The notes beneath the pieces were generated by a model. That model saw nothing but the letters and a program-made list of their open reading frames with translations, was not told the origin of the DNA and made no database searches. A program made the position numbers and the translations under genes. A DNA stretch of 36,344 nt from Streptomyces sp. MBT65 (GTDB taxonomy: Bacteria > Actinomycetota > Actinomycetes > Streptomycetales > Streptomycetaceae): the NCBI RefSeq assembly GCF_016612545.1, contig NZ_JAENRY010000057.1, positions 1 to 36,344 on the forward strand, read 5' to 3'. Positions 8,281-15,886 of this stretch are shown piece after piece; position 1 is the first letter of the stretch; the number at the start of each line of letters is the position of its first letter.

Positions 8281-9510
8281 CTACCCGGAACGACCCGGCC
8301 TGTGCGCCGGCGGCGGCGGAATCACCGGGGGCGGCGGGAGCGCCGGGCGCCGGGCCCGTCGTACGGCCAGCAGGACGGCGGTCGTGACGAGTACGGCCAG
8401 GCCGCCGACGATCGTCAGCAGCCAGGCCGGGACGCCGGCCACCTCGCGCAGATGGTCGTCGTAGATCACCTGCTGGAACGGGGTGTCCGTGGTCGTGCGG
8501 CGCAGCAGGTGGTCGCCTGTGATGCGGGCGGGGTCGGGGAACTCCTGGTTCACGGCGGTCAGGAACGGGGTGCCCTTGGCGAGAGCGGCCAGCGGGCCCG
8601 AGGCGGGGGTGATCCGGCCCGCGTAGGCCACCTGCGGTTGCGAGCCGCCGATCGCGCTGCTGGGTTCCATGCGGTGGGCGGCGAGGATGTACAGGCCCAG
8701 CGACTGCGGGGTGCGGGCGAGCCGGGACAAACGCATCGGGTAGACGGGGGACTCGGCGGCGAAGGTGAGGTGGAGCGGGTCGAGGGCGCCGGTCAGGGCG
8801 GTGCCGGCGGTCGCGGGGGCGAGGCGGATCGCCACGTACTCCCAGCGCTGGTCGACGTACGGCTGAAGGGCCTGGCCGAGGCGGGACGGCAGGACGAAGC
8901 CGTTGGTGTTCAGCCAGTCGCCCAGCGCGTCCGGGTCGGTGGCCGTCAGTCGGGCCACGTCGAAGGGGCCGAGCCGCTCACGGCCGACCACGCCCACTCC
9001 GGGAGGCGGCACGGCGCCCGGCGGCGGGCCGCCGACCGCGTCGCCGGAGACGAGTGGCCAGTCGCCGTCCTGGGGCCAGAAGTGATAGCGGTCGCGGTGC
9101 ACGGGCGCGGTGATCCCGTTCAGCGTGTCGAAGAGCGCGGGGTCGGCGAGCGTGGCCGTCGCCCGGTGCGGCACCGGCATGATCCACGCGGCCTGCCGGG
9201 TGTCCCCCGTGACGGTGAGCCGCATCACGATCTGCTCCTGGCGCCCGTCCCAGCGCACCACGGACGCCTCGCGCCCCACCGCGATCTGCTGGGCCGCGGT
9301 CGGCACCAGCGCGCCGCAGCCGCAGGCCCAGGCCGGTGACACCAGCGAGCCGAGCTGAAGGGCGAGCAGCGCCAGGACGACGGCCAGCACCCGCGCGCGT
9401 GCCCGCCCCGGCAAGGCCTCCGGCAAAGACTCCGGCAAGGATTTCCAGGGTGATCTCCGCGACGATCTCCGCAGTGACCTCCGTGGCGAAACGATCAGTA
9501 AACCGATCAT
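8281..9510 (-). CDS. DUF2330 secreted/membrane protein
   Basis: A 409-residue protein (411 if the GTG at 9516 is used). An Arg-rich N-terminus leads into a signal-peptide core (VLAVVLALLALQLGSLVSPAWA). The mature end is Cys-containing (CGCGALVP), the hallmark of DUF2330. A ~300-residue beta-rich extracytoplasmic domain, one C-terminal transmembrane helix (LLTIVGGLAVLVTTAVLLAV) and a Pro-rich tail follow. The start is uncertain: neither ATG 9510 nor GTG 9516 has a ribosome site, but TAGCTT lies just upstream on this strand and would fit a leaderless transcript. Either start includes a TTA leucine codon (9499-9501), which would make translation bldA-dependent. The n-region has a small repeat (KSLPESLPEALPG). 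The function is unknown. Confidence 0.82.
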   Translation of the reverse strand: MIGLLIVSPRRSLRRSSRRSPWKSLPESLPEALPGRARARVLAVVLALLALQLGSLVSPAWACGCGALVPTAAQQIAVGREASVVRWDGRQEQIVMRLTVTGDTRQAAWIMPVPHRATATLADPALFDTLNGITAPVHRDRYHFWPQDGDWPLVSGDAVGGPPPGAVPPPGVGVVGRERLGPFDVARLTATDPDALGDWLNTNGFVLPSRLGQALQPYVDQRWEYVAIRLAPATAGTALTGALDPLHLTFAAESPVYPMRLSRLARTPQSLGLYILAAHRMEPSSAIGGSQPQVAYAGRITPASGPLAALAKGTPFLTAVNQEFPDPARITGDHLLRRTTTDTPFQQVIYDDHLREVAGVPAWLLTIVGGLAVLVTTAVLLAVRRARRPALPPPPVIPPPPAHRPGRSG

Positions 9511-9738
9511 GCCCACAAGCTATCGGGCCATCGTGCCCGGTCGGAAGCGCGCGGTTATTTGCTGTGCCCAGGCAACCCGGGGCCGACTATCGTCATCCGG
9601 ACAAAAGGAGGGCGGACGTCAGGTGAAGGGGGGGTTGCCTGCGTCTCTCCCCCAGGGGGTGCGAACCTCATAGGGTTCCCAGAGGGAACAGCCGCGCGTG
9701 TGACGCGTGGGACGAGTGGGGCGGGAGGCCTACGAGGC

Positions 9739-11799
9739 GTGGCGAACGTGGAGCACAGCGGGCGACAGGCGGGAGCCGTGGGAGCGTTCGGGGCGAGTGC
9801 CGCCCAGGCGACCAGGACACGGCTGCGCGTGGCGCGCCTGGGCCTGTGGCTGGTCGCCGCGGTCCTCGCCGTACGGCAGGTGGCCGTCGTCCTCAGCACC
9901 CCGCAGGGGGAGCGGCTGACGGACCTGGAGACCTGGGTCGGGACGAACGGCGTGCTGCACGTGAAGGGCTCGCTGTACGACTCGACGCAGTTCACCGGCA
10001 CCCCCTTCGGCGGGCTCGTCCTCAAGCCGCTCACCCGGGCGGCCGAACAGGCCCTCGGCTGGGGCTGGACCTTCGGCACGCTGCTGCTGGTCGTCGCGCT
10101 CGGCCTGGTCGTCTCCCGCGCGCTGCCGCAGCCCGTCACCCGGCGGGCCTCGCTGCTCGCCGCGCCCGTCGCGATTAGCCTGCTCATGCTGTCGCTGCCG
10201 GTGCGCAACACGCTCTGGCTCGGCCAGACCAGCATCATCCCGGTCCTGCTCGTGCTGCTCGCCTGCTTCACCGTGCGCGGCGAGCGGGCCAGCGGTGTGC
10301 TGATCGGTCTCGCCGCGGCCCTCCAGCCGACGGTGCTGCTGTTCGCTCCGCTGCTGTGGTTCACCGACCGGCGCCGGGCCGCCGTCACCTCCGCGCTGAC
10401 GTTCGCCGCGAGCGCGGTGATCGCGTGGGCGGCGATGCCGCACGACTCGTACACCTACTGGGTGCACCACATGGCGGGCGCGGGCCTCGGCGGCGCGGCC
10501 GACGGCCTCGGCAACCAGTCCCTGCACGGCGCGCTGCTCCGGCTCGGCCTCACCGGCCCGCTGGAGATCGGGGTCTTCCTGACGCTCGGCGCGGCCGTCA
10601 CGTACCTGGGCCTGCGCCGGGCCGTGCGGTACGCGCGCGACGGGCAGTTGCTGCTCGCGGTCGCGGTCACCGGCTGCGCGGCGATCGCCGTGTCGCCGAC
10701 GACCTGGCAGCACCAGCTGCTGTGGGTGCTGCTCGCGGTGGTCGGCCGGGTCGGCAAGCGGGCCTCGGACCGCTATGTGTGGCCGGTCGCGGTGGTCCTC
10801 GTCGTCACACTGCCCGCGAAGATGATGCTGCCGAACATGTCGGCCGTCTATCCGCTGCGTGACAACGTCGTCCTGCTCATGGCGCTCGCCGCCGCGACCG
10901 TCGTGCCGTTCCTGCCCCGCACCTCCGAGTACTACCGCCGCCCGATCCCCACGGAGTACGCCGAGCCGGTCCCGACCCGCTGGAAGCACGTCCCGCTGAT
11001 CCCGCAGCTGCGCCGCGTCCTGACCCGCCCGAACCTCCTCCTCGAACTCCTCCTGATCCGCGTCACCTACGCCGCCTACCAGAAGGTCCGCCTCGCGGCG
11101 ACCGGCGGCACGAACGCGGGCGGCCGGGCCACGGCCGAGCACCACGGCCACCAGATCCTCGACATCGAGCGCTTCCTGCACATCGACATCGAGCACGCGG
11201 TCAACCACTGGGTCGTGAAGGTCGAGTTCCTCAAGGACTTCTTCAACTTCTACTACGAGTCCTTCCACTTCGTGGTCCCGCTCACGGTCATGGCCGTCCT
11301 CTACTGGCGCCGTCCGGTCGACTACCGCTGGGCCCGCTCCGCCCTCGGCTTCGCCACGCTCCTGGCCCTGGTCGGCTTCTGGCTCTACCCGCTGGCCCCG
11401 CCGCGCCTGCTCCCCGGCCTCGGCATCATCGACACGGTCCACGGCGTCCAGGACTTCTCCAAGCCGGACTACGGCACCCTCACCGCCCTCACCAACCAGT
11501 ACGCGGCGATGCCGTCCCTGCACTTCGGCTGGTCCCTGTGGTGCGGGGTCGTCATCTTCGCCCTCGCGCCGAAGTGGTGGATGAAGGCCCTGGGCCTCCT
11601 CCACCCCTTCTTCACCGTCTCGGCGATCGTCGCGACCGGCAACCACTGGGTCCTGGACGCGGCCGGCGGCGCGGCGGTCGTCGCGGCGGGCTTCGGTCTT
11701 GCGTACGTGTTCCAGGGGCCGCGGGCCCGGTCGGCGACGGCGCAACCGGCCGAGGCCGAGGGGGAGTTGGTGGCGGCGACGGGTCGTGGCGCGGGCTGA
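9739..11799 (+). CDS. Bifunctional GT87 glycosyltransferase / PAP2-family phosphatase fusion
   Basis: A 686-residue polytopic membrane protein. The N-terminal ~400 residues are a GT87 (DUF2029) module with about ten hydrophobic helices (including a LWLGQTSIIPVLLVLLA-type helix). In actinomycetes these act as polyprenyl-phosphate-mannose-dependent mannosyltransferases of cell-envelope glycolipids. The C-terminal ~230 residues form a PAP2/Aur1-like domain with the catalytic pair AMPSLHFGW (H595) and GNHWVLD (H636, D640). The GTG at 9739 was chosen with GGGAGG 10 bases upstream; the frame is open to a TTG at 9559, but that part looks non-coding. It is divergent from DUF2330. The likely role is glycosylation plus lipid-phosphate or phosphotransfer chemistry on envelope lipids; the substrate is inferred only by family. 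Confidence 0.88.
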   Translation: MANVEHSGRQAGAVGAFGASAAQATRTRLRVARLGLWLVAAVLAVRQVAVVLSTPQGERLTDLETWVGTNGVLHVKGSLYDSTQFTGTPFGGLVLKPLTRAAEQALGWGWTFGTLLLVVALGLVVSRALPQPVTRRASLLAAPVAISLLMLSLPVRNTLWLGQTSIIPVLLVLLACFTVRGERASGVLIGLAAALQPTVLLFAPLLWFTDRRRAAVTSALTFAASAVIAWAAMPHDSYTYWVHHMAGAGLGGAADGLGNQSLHGALLRLGLTGPLEIGVFLTLGAAVTYLGLRRAVRYARDGQLLLAVAVTGCAAIAVSPTTWQHQLLWVLLAVVGRVGKRASDRYVWPVAVVLVVTLPAKMMLPNMSAVYPLRDNVVLLMALAAATVVPFLPRTSEYYRRPIPTEYAEPVPTRWKHVPLIPQLRRVLTRPNLLLELLLIRVTYAAYQKVRLAATGGTNAGGRATAEHHGHQILDIERFLHIDIEHAVNHWVVKVEFLKDFFNFYYESFHFVVPLTVMAVLYWRRPVDYRWARSALGFATLLALVGFWLYPLAPPRLLPGLGIIDTVHGVQDFSKPDYGTLTALTNQYAAMPSLHFGWSLWCGVVIFALAPKWWMKALGLLHPFFTVSAIVATGNHWVLDAAGGAAVVAAGFGLAYVFQGPRARSATAQPAEAEGELVAATGRGAG

Positions 11800-11802
11800 T
11801 CC

Positions 11803-11848
11803 GGTCCTCGCCCGGCACACGGTCCAGGTCCTCGCCCGGCGCACGGTC
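11803..11848. repeat. Two tandem copies of a 22-base word, 24-base period
   Basis: GGTCCTCGCCCGGCACACGG and the following TC (11803-11824) recur with one mismatch at 11827-11848. They lie in the 63-base gap between the convergent GT87-PAP2 and NACHT genes. No stable terminator hairpin is evident. Confidence 0.6.
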
Positions 11849-11862
11849 ACGTCCCTCGGTGT

Positions 11863-13947
11863 TCACCGGTCCCGGGCGAGGTGCTGCTGAAGGCGGGCAT
11901 GGCGGAACTGGTAGACGGTGCCGGAGGCGCGCAGGAGGTTGCGGCGCCGGGCGTCCTCCAGGAAGTGGATCAACCGGAGGGGAGTGCCCTCCTCGATCCG
12001 GAGCTGCGCCGCGGTGAAGACAGTGGCCACGGCGAGGTTGCTGGTGAGGCCGGCCATGAGGACGGTCGGCAGGGCGGCCCCGACCGCCGCCACCACAGCG
12101 GTTTTCGGACCGAGCCACCAGGCCGCCAACGGGGCGATCATCAGGGCCACCGCGAGCCCGGTCAGCAGCCCGAGAACCAGCCGCAGCCCGAGGTGGTGGC
12201 GCCATACGTCGTGCGGGCCGATCGACCGGGTGTCCGCCTCCGGGGGACGGTTGTAGTGCTCTCTCACCGGGTCGTACCAGGGTCCCGCGCCCGCGGACAG
12301 GAACGGGGCGCCTGCCACGATCCCGTGACCGCGCCCTGTCACCAGCACACCGGTGAATCCCAGGGGCAGTGTGGTGAGGAAGCAGAGCCACACCGGAAGC
12401 GTCCGGTCACCGGGCAGGAACGGCACGGTCACGCTCGCCAGGGTGCCCAACCCCAGCCACTCGACCACGCCCGACACGATCGCCCCGGTGCTGAAGATGT
12501 CGCGCCATCCGGCACTGGGCAGCGGCTGCGGATCGTTGAGATCCGTGAAGCGGAGACCGGCCGTCATCCCCAAGAGGTACGCGGAGGGGAGCCCGATCAG
12601 CCAGGCGTACACGGAGTGGGTCGCCATCCACACCAGCAGCGCGAGGGGAACCCCGCCCACCAGCGTGACCAGGGCTTGCATGGCCAGCCTTCTGGGGTGC
12701 GGGCGCGTCCAACCGGGCAGGTGCCACCAGCACAGGTTGCGGCTCTTCTGCCCGGTGAGGTGCCGGGCGATGTACCGCAGCGTCCGCTCGGCGGTCTCGG
12801 GGGACCAGTCGGGGTGTGGATGTCCGTCCCGCCGCGCGTAGGCGATGGCGACCGCGCGGTCGAGGAGGTGGTCCCGCAGGGCCTCGGGGGTGGGGAGGGC
12901 GAGGAGTTCGTCGACCGGGCCGTCGTCGGCGTAGCCGTCGCGCACGAGGGTGATCGCCAGGGGGTCGGTGAGGGTCTCGGCCACGACGCTCCCGGGGTCG
13001 TGCAGGAGGCGTTCGGTCAGCGCCCGCCAGGCGGGCGAGGGTGAGCTGGACAGGGTGTTGAGCAGGTAGGCGGCCGCGTCCTCGGGACACACCGGCTGGA
13101 TCTCCACGGTCGCGGCGCCGCCGAGCCGGGCCCGATGGGCGGACGCGGAGGCTTCCCGGGACCGGGAGATCAGTACGAGCCGGAAGGGGGCCAACTCCAG
13201 CGCGCTCGCCATGGCTCCCCGCAACTTGCTGCCGTGGACCTCGTCGTAGCTGTCCAGGAACGGCGCGACGCGGCCCGCCTCCACCAGCTTTCGGGCGCGC
13301 ACCCGCCCGCCACGGCCCGCGAACAGGGTGTACTCGCGGGACAGCCGGTCGACCACCCACTCCACCGGGCCCTCCCGCGCCGGGTCCCAGCCGTCGAGCG
13401 GCAGCATCACCGGGACGGGGATGTGCGCCCGGTCCGCGGGGGCGGCGGTCCTGCGATGCTCAAGCGCGTCGAGCAGCAGAAGCACCCCGGCGGACGTCTT
13501 GCCCGCCGCCGGGTTGCCGACGAGTTGGAGGCGCCCGGAGGCCAGCCCGCCGTACACCTCGTACAACTGGTCCAACGCACCGCCCGCGCGCAGGCTTTCG
13601 CCGGTGACCGGCGGCAGGCCGGGCAGTGGCGCGAACCGGCGGCGGGTCCCCTGGCCGGTCGCGGCGGCGACCCGGCCCGCCATCTTGCGCTCGGTCAACC
13701 GCCAGCGCAGCGGCAGCGGAGCGGGCTCCAGCAGGCGCCGCAGCGCGGCCTCCTCCTGCCACTGGACGTGCACCGCGCGGGCCAGTTCGTCGGCCTCCGC
13801 GTCGAGCGGTGAACTAGCCATGGCCTGGTAGTAGTTGTGCTGGACGCTGCCGGGACCGGTCTGGAGGGCGACGGGGCCGTTGAAGGTGTTGCCGGAGACC
13901 TGGCCCGCACCGGTCCCGGAGTGGTCGGCCGAGTGCGCGTGGTTCAT
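11863..13947 (-). CDS. NACHT-type STAND ATPase with N-terminal amyloid-like motif and membrane segments
   Basis: A 694-residue NLR-like protein. Residues 17-38 carry the motif VSGNTFNGPVALQTG followed by Q and N, shared with the upstream protein. After a helical linker, the NACHT ATPase has Walker A GNPAAGKT (144-151), Walker B-like FLDSYDEV (230-237, with Ser where NACHT proteins usually have Gly) and a sensor-like LVLISRSRE (258-265). A helical region leads into about six transmembrane helices between 424 and 645. The end YQFRHARLQQHLA is the closing helix seen in many streptomycete NACHT proteins. The ATG overlaps the upstream TGA (ATGA), so it is translationally coupled. Known family behaviour is ligand- or phage-triggered oligomerisation; bacterial NACHT proteins include anti-phage factors. 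Here I infer a sensor and nucleator that acts on the coupled small protein, possibly at the membrane. Confidence 0.88.
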   Translation of the reverse strand: MNHAHSADHSGTGAGQVSGNTFNGPVALQTGPGSVQHNYYQAMASSPLDAEADELARAVHVQWQEEAALRRLLEPAPLPLRWRLTERKMAGRVAAATGQGTRRRFAPLPGLPPVTGESLRAGGALDQLYEVYGGLASGRLQLVGNPAAGKTSAGVLLLLDALEHRRTAAPADRAHIPVPVMLPLDGWDPAREGPVEWVVDRLSREYTLFAGRGGRVRARKLVEAGRVAPFLDSYDEVHGSKLRGAMASALELAPFRLVLISRSREASASAHRARLGGAATVEIQPVCPEDAAAYLLNTLSSSPSPAWRALTERLLHDPGSVVAETLTDPLAITLVRDGYADDGPVDELLALPTPEALRDHLLDRAVAIAYARRDGHPHPDWSPETAERTLRYIARHLTGQKSRNLCWWHLPGWTRPHPRRLAMQALVTLVGGVPLALLVWMATHSVYAWLIGLPSAYLLGMTAGLRFTDLNDPQPLPSAGWRDIFSTGAIVSGVVEWLGLGTLASVTVPFLPGDRTLPVWLCFLTTLPLGFTGVLVTGRGHGIVAGAPFLSAGAGPWYDPVREHYNRPPEADTRSIGPHDVWRHHLGLRLVLGLLTGLAVALMIAPLAAWWLGPKTAVVAAVGAALPTVLMAGLTSNLAVATVFTAAQLRIEEGTPLRLIHFLEDARRRNLLRASGTVYQFRHARLQQHLARDR
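13834..13899 (-). other. Amyloid-signalling-like motif in the NACHT N-terminus
   Basis: Encodes NACHT residues 17-38: V-S-x-N-T-F-x-G-P-V-A-x-Q-T-G then x4, Q, x, N. Over the 24 residues beginning at VS it matches the C-terminal motif of the upstream small protein at 14 positions. The flanking sequence is unrelated. Confidence 0.7.
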
Positions 13948-14384
13948 CCGGCCGCCCCGAAGCGGTTCTCCTGACGAGCGTGGTTCCCCGTCTGGAAGGC
14001 CACCGGACCTTCGAAGGTGTTGCGGGACACGACACCGCCCGAGGAGCCACTCCCGCCGAACTCGCGCTCCAGCGCGTGCAGTTCGGCGAGAGCGCGGTCC
14101 CGTTCGGCCGGTGCCAGCAACTCCAGCAGCGAGGCGAACTCCCCCTGCCACAAACGCTGGTGGAGCACCAGCAGCCGTTCCCGGTCCGCCTCGTCGGCGG
14201 CCGCGGTGAGGGCGGCGGCCGTCCGGTCCAGGCGATCGAGCGCGTCGTTCTCGCGCGCCGGATCGCCCCGGCCGATCAGGCGCGCGCCGCGACTCCGCAG
14301 CCAGACCCACACGTCCGTACCCACCGCCTGGACGACAGCGGTCCCGCCGGCCGCCGCACCGGCCGTCATGATCTCGCTCAGCAC
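13944..14384 (-). CDS. Small helical effector-like protein (Bell-like) with C-terminal amyloid-type motif
   Basis: A 146-residue protein starting at GTG 14384, where GGGGAGGAG lies about 7 bases upstream; an in-frame ATG at 14444 has less support. The N-terminus is a hydrophobic or amphipathic segment (EIMTAGAAAGGTAVVQAVG, then DVWVWLRS), followed by alternating helices rich in Ala/Leu/Glu/Arg to about residue 110. A short Gly/Ser hinge (GGSGSSGG) precedes the motif at residues 119-140: VSRNTFEGPVAFQTG, then Q and N. This layout, helical body plus short C-terminal motif matching the N-terminus of an adjacent NLR, is that described for bacterial Bell-domain cell-death effectors with BASS amyloid motifs. 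I infer a membrane-disrupting execution protein. Bell assignment is by pattern, not by profile search. Confidence 0.75.
   Translation of the reverse strand: MLSEIMTAGAAAGGTAVVQAVGTDVWVWLRSRGARLIGRGDPARENDALDRLDRTAAALTAAADEADRERLLVLHQRLWQGEFASLLELLAPAERDRALAELHALEREFGGSGSSGGVVSRNTFEGPVAFQTGNHARQENRFGAAG
13965..14030 (-). other. Amyloid-signalling-like motif at the effector C-terminus
   Basis: Encodes residues 119-140 of the 146-residue protein, after a Gly/Ser hinge. The core G-P-V-A-F-Q-T-G followed by Q-x-N-x-F resembles the Gln-Gly/Gln-Asn patterns of BASS and RHIM-like motifs, which nucleate amyloid between an NLR and its effector. Confidence 0.7.
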
Positions 14385-14489
14385 TCCCCGTCTCCTCCCC
14401 CGAACCGGCAACCCCGTCGGTGCCGGGAGTTCATCCTGGGGCAACTGATGTGGCGTCAGGACGATTTCGGGAGAACTGGATGACGGCGC

Positions 14490-14924
14490 CTACGACACCG
14501 TGTCGGGCCTGCCGTACTCGAACCATACGATCTTCCCGCCCCCCGACTTCCGAGTCACTCCCCACTTGTCGGTCACCGCGTCCAGGATCACGAGCCCCCG
14601 CCCGCTCTCCGACTCGGGGTCCAACTCGGCGTGCAGGTCCGGGAGTTGGGACGACCCGTCGCTCACCTCGACCCGCACCCCCTTCGGCAGCCGCAGCAGC
14701 AGCAGTCCGCAGCGCCGGTCCGGTACATGCCGTACGACGTTGGCGACCAGCTCCGTCATGGCCAGTTCGACGGCGTCCGACAGCTCCGGCATGCCCCACT
14801 CCAGGAGGAAGGAGCGGACGATACGGCGGATGTGCCGGGCGGAGTGCTCACCCACGGTGAGGTGCATGACGTACTGCTGGCGGTGCGGAAAGGCCAGCAT
14901 GGCGGGGGGAATTGGTTCATTCAC
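14490..14924 (-). CDS. RsbW-like anti-sigma-type ATP-binding protein (HATPase_c)
   Basis: A 144-residue single-domain GHKL ATPase of the serine-kinase/anti-sigma regulator type. The N box ELAMTELVANVVRHV gives the ATP/Mg-binding Glu and Asn. The G1-like box is ESGRGLVILDAV, and VEVSDGSSQLP precedes it. The C-terminus is WGVTRKSGGGKIVWFEY. The GTG at 14924 is the best of several starts but has no clear ribosome site; the frame is open to 14960. Proteins like this are standard partners of WhiJ-like XRE regulators and DUF397 proteins in Streptomyces development loci. It is divergent from such a pair here, across a perfect dyad. It is also co-directional with the NACHT module 105 bases downstream, but probably a separate unit. 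Confidence 0.88.
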   Translation of the reverse strand: MNEPIPPAMLAFPHRQQYVMHLTVGEHSARHIRRIVRSFLLEWGMPELSDAVELAMTELVANVVRHVPDRRCGLLLLRLPKGVRVEVSDGSSQLPDLHAELDPESESGRGLVILDAVTDKWGVTRKSGGGKIVWFEYGRPDTVS

Positions 14925-14973
14925 ACTACGAGGGTGACGTCTCGCCGCTACCGTCGGCAACGGTGCGAATACA

Positions 14974-14987
14974 ACCCGTTTACGGGT
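14974..14987. promoter_or_regulatory. Perfect 14-bp dyad in divergent ATPase/XRE promoter
   Basis: ACCCGT-TT-ACGGGT, six-base arms, lies 50 bases upstream of the ATPase GTG and 36 bases upstream of the XRE regulator GTG. It is a likely operator for the adjacent XRE/DUF5753 regulator, which would then control both directions. Confidence 0.55.
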
Positions 14988-15022
14988 GGACAGTCGTCGG
15001 GTCGGGAGGCAGGGGGCTTCGC

Positions 15023-15886
15023 GTGCACATCAACACGCTTGATCCAGGGGCGTCGCCGCTGGATTACTACGGCTTCGAGTTGCGGCGGTATCGGGAGGCG
15101 GCGGGCCTGACGCAGCGCGAACTGGGCGTCATCGTCAACTACACCGGGTCGCTGATCGGGCAGATCGAGACGGCGAGGAAGCTGCCGACGCTGGAGTTCA
15201 GCAGGCGGGTGGACGCCGCGCTCGACACGGGTGGGCTGTTGACGCGGTTACTTGATCTGGTGCTGCGCAGCCAACTCCCCGCGTGGTTCCGGGAGGTGGG
15301 CGAACTGGAGGCGCGTGCCGTCGACATCTGCTCCTTCGAGGCGCACATGGTCCTCGGCCTCCTCCAGACCGAGGACTACGCTCGCGCCGTGCTCGGCACT
15401 CTGGACGAGAGCAACCTGGACGACCGGACCGCCGTACGAATGGGTCGTCAGCGCATCCTGGAGAAGCAGGAGCCGCCGGTCTTCTGGGCGATCCTGAGCG
15501 AGGCCGCACTGTATTTGGAGATCGGCGGCCGGAAGACCATGCGGAACCAACTGGCCCGCCTGTTGGCCTATGAGAACAACCCCCGGGTCAACATCCAGAT
15601 CCTGCCGTTCTCGGCTGGAGCGCACGCGGGGCTGACAGGCTCGTACGACCTCTATCGCTTCCCGAGTGACCCGCCCATCGTCTACACCGAGGGTTACGGA
15701 AGCGGGCATCCGACTGCCAACCCAGACACCGTCAACGACTGTTCGCTCCGTTACGATCATCTCCAGGCCGCCGCCCTCTCCCTCAGGGATTCGGCGGAGC
15801 TGATCCGGCGCGTGATGGAGGAACGTTATGGGGAACAACGCGATGCCGACGGGGACGCAGTGGCGGAAGTCCAGCTACAGCAGTGA
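15023..15886 (+). CDS. XRE-family regulator with DUF5753 (WhiJ/Scr1-like), TTA codon
   Basis: A 287-residue DNA-binding protein. An N-terminal Cro/C1-type helix-turn-helix (about residues 14-70: FELRRYREAAGLTQRELG, then YTGSLIGQIETARKLP) precedes a ~190-residue DUF5753 domain, recognised by QLPAWFREVGELEARA and VLGLLQTEDYARA. This matches WhiJ/Scr1-type regulators, which pair with DUF397 proteins in development or toxin-antitoxin-like control. The GTG at 15023 follows AGGGGG at 6 bases. Codon 76 (15248-15250) is TTA, the rare codon read by the bldA tRNA, so translation is probably developmentally gated. Its 3' end overlaps the DUF397 gene by 59 bases. Confidence 0.92.
   Translation: MHINTLDPGASPLDYYGFELRRYREAAGLTQRELGVIVNYTGSLIGQIETARKLPTLEFSRRVDAALDTGGLLTRLLDLVLRSQLPAWFREVGELEARAVDICSFEAHMVLGLLQTEDYARAVLGTLDESNLDDRTAVRMGRQRILEKQEPPVFWAILSEAALYLEIGGRKTMRNQLARLLAYENNPRVNIQILPFSAGAHAGLTGSYDLYRFPSDPPIVYTEGYGSGHPTANPDTVNDCSLRYDHLQAAALSLRDSAELIRRVMEERYGEQRDADGDAVAEVQLQQ

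Noticed and set aside
9730..11850. A 706-codon minus-strand frame opposite the GT87-PAP2 gene
   Set aside because: It is Arg/Glu/His-rich without domains. The plus-strand product has transmembrane helices and PAP2 catalytic motifs.
13947..14310. Extension of the NACHT protein N-terminus to 14310
   Set aside because: The added ~120 residues are an Arg/Gly-rich shadow of the effector gene. ATG 13947 gives the ATGA coupling and starts shortly before the motif.
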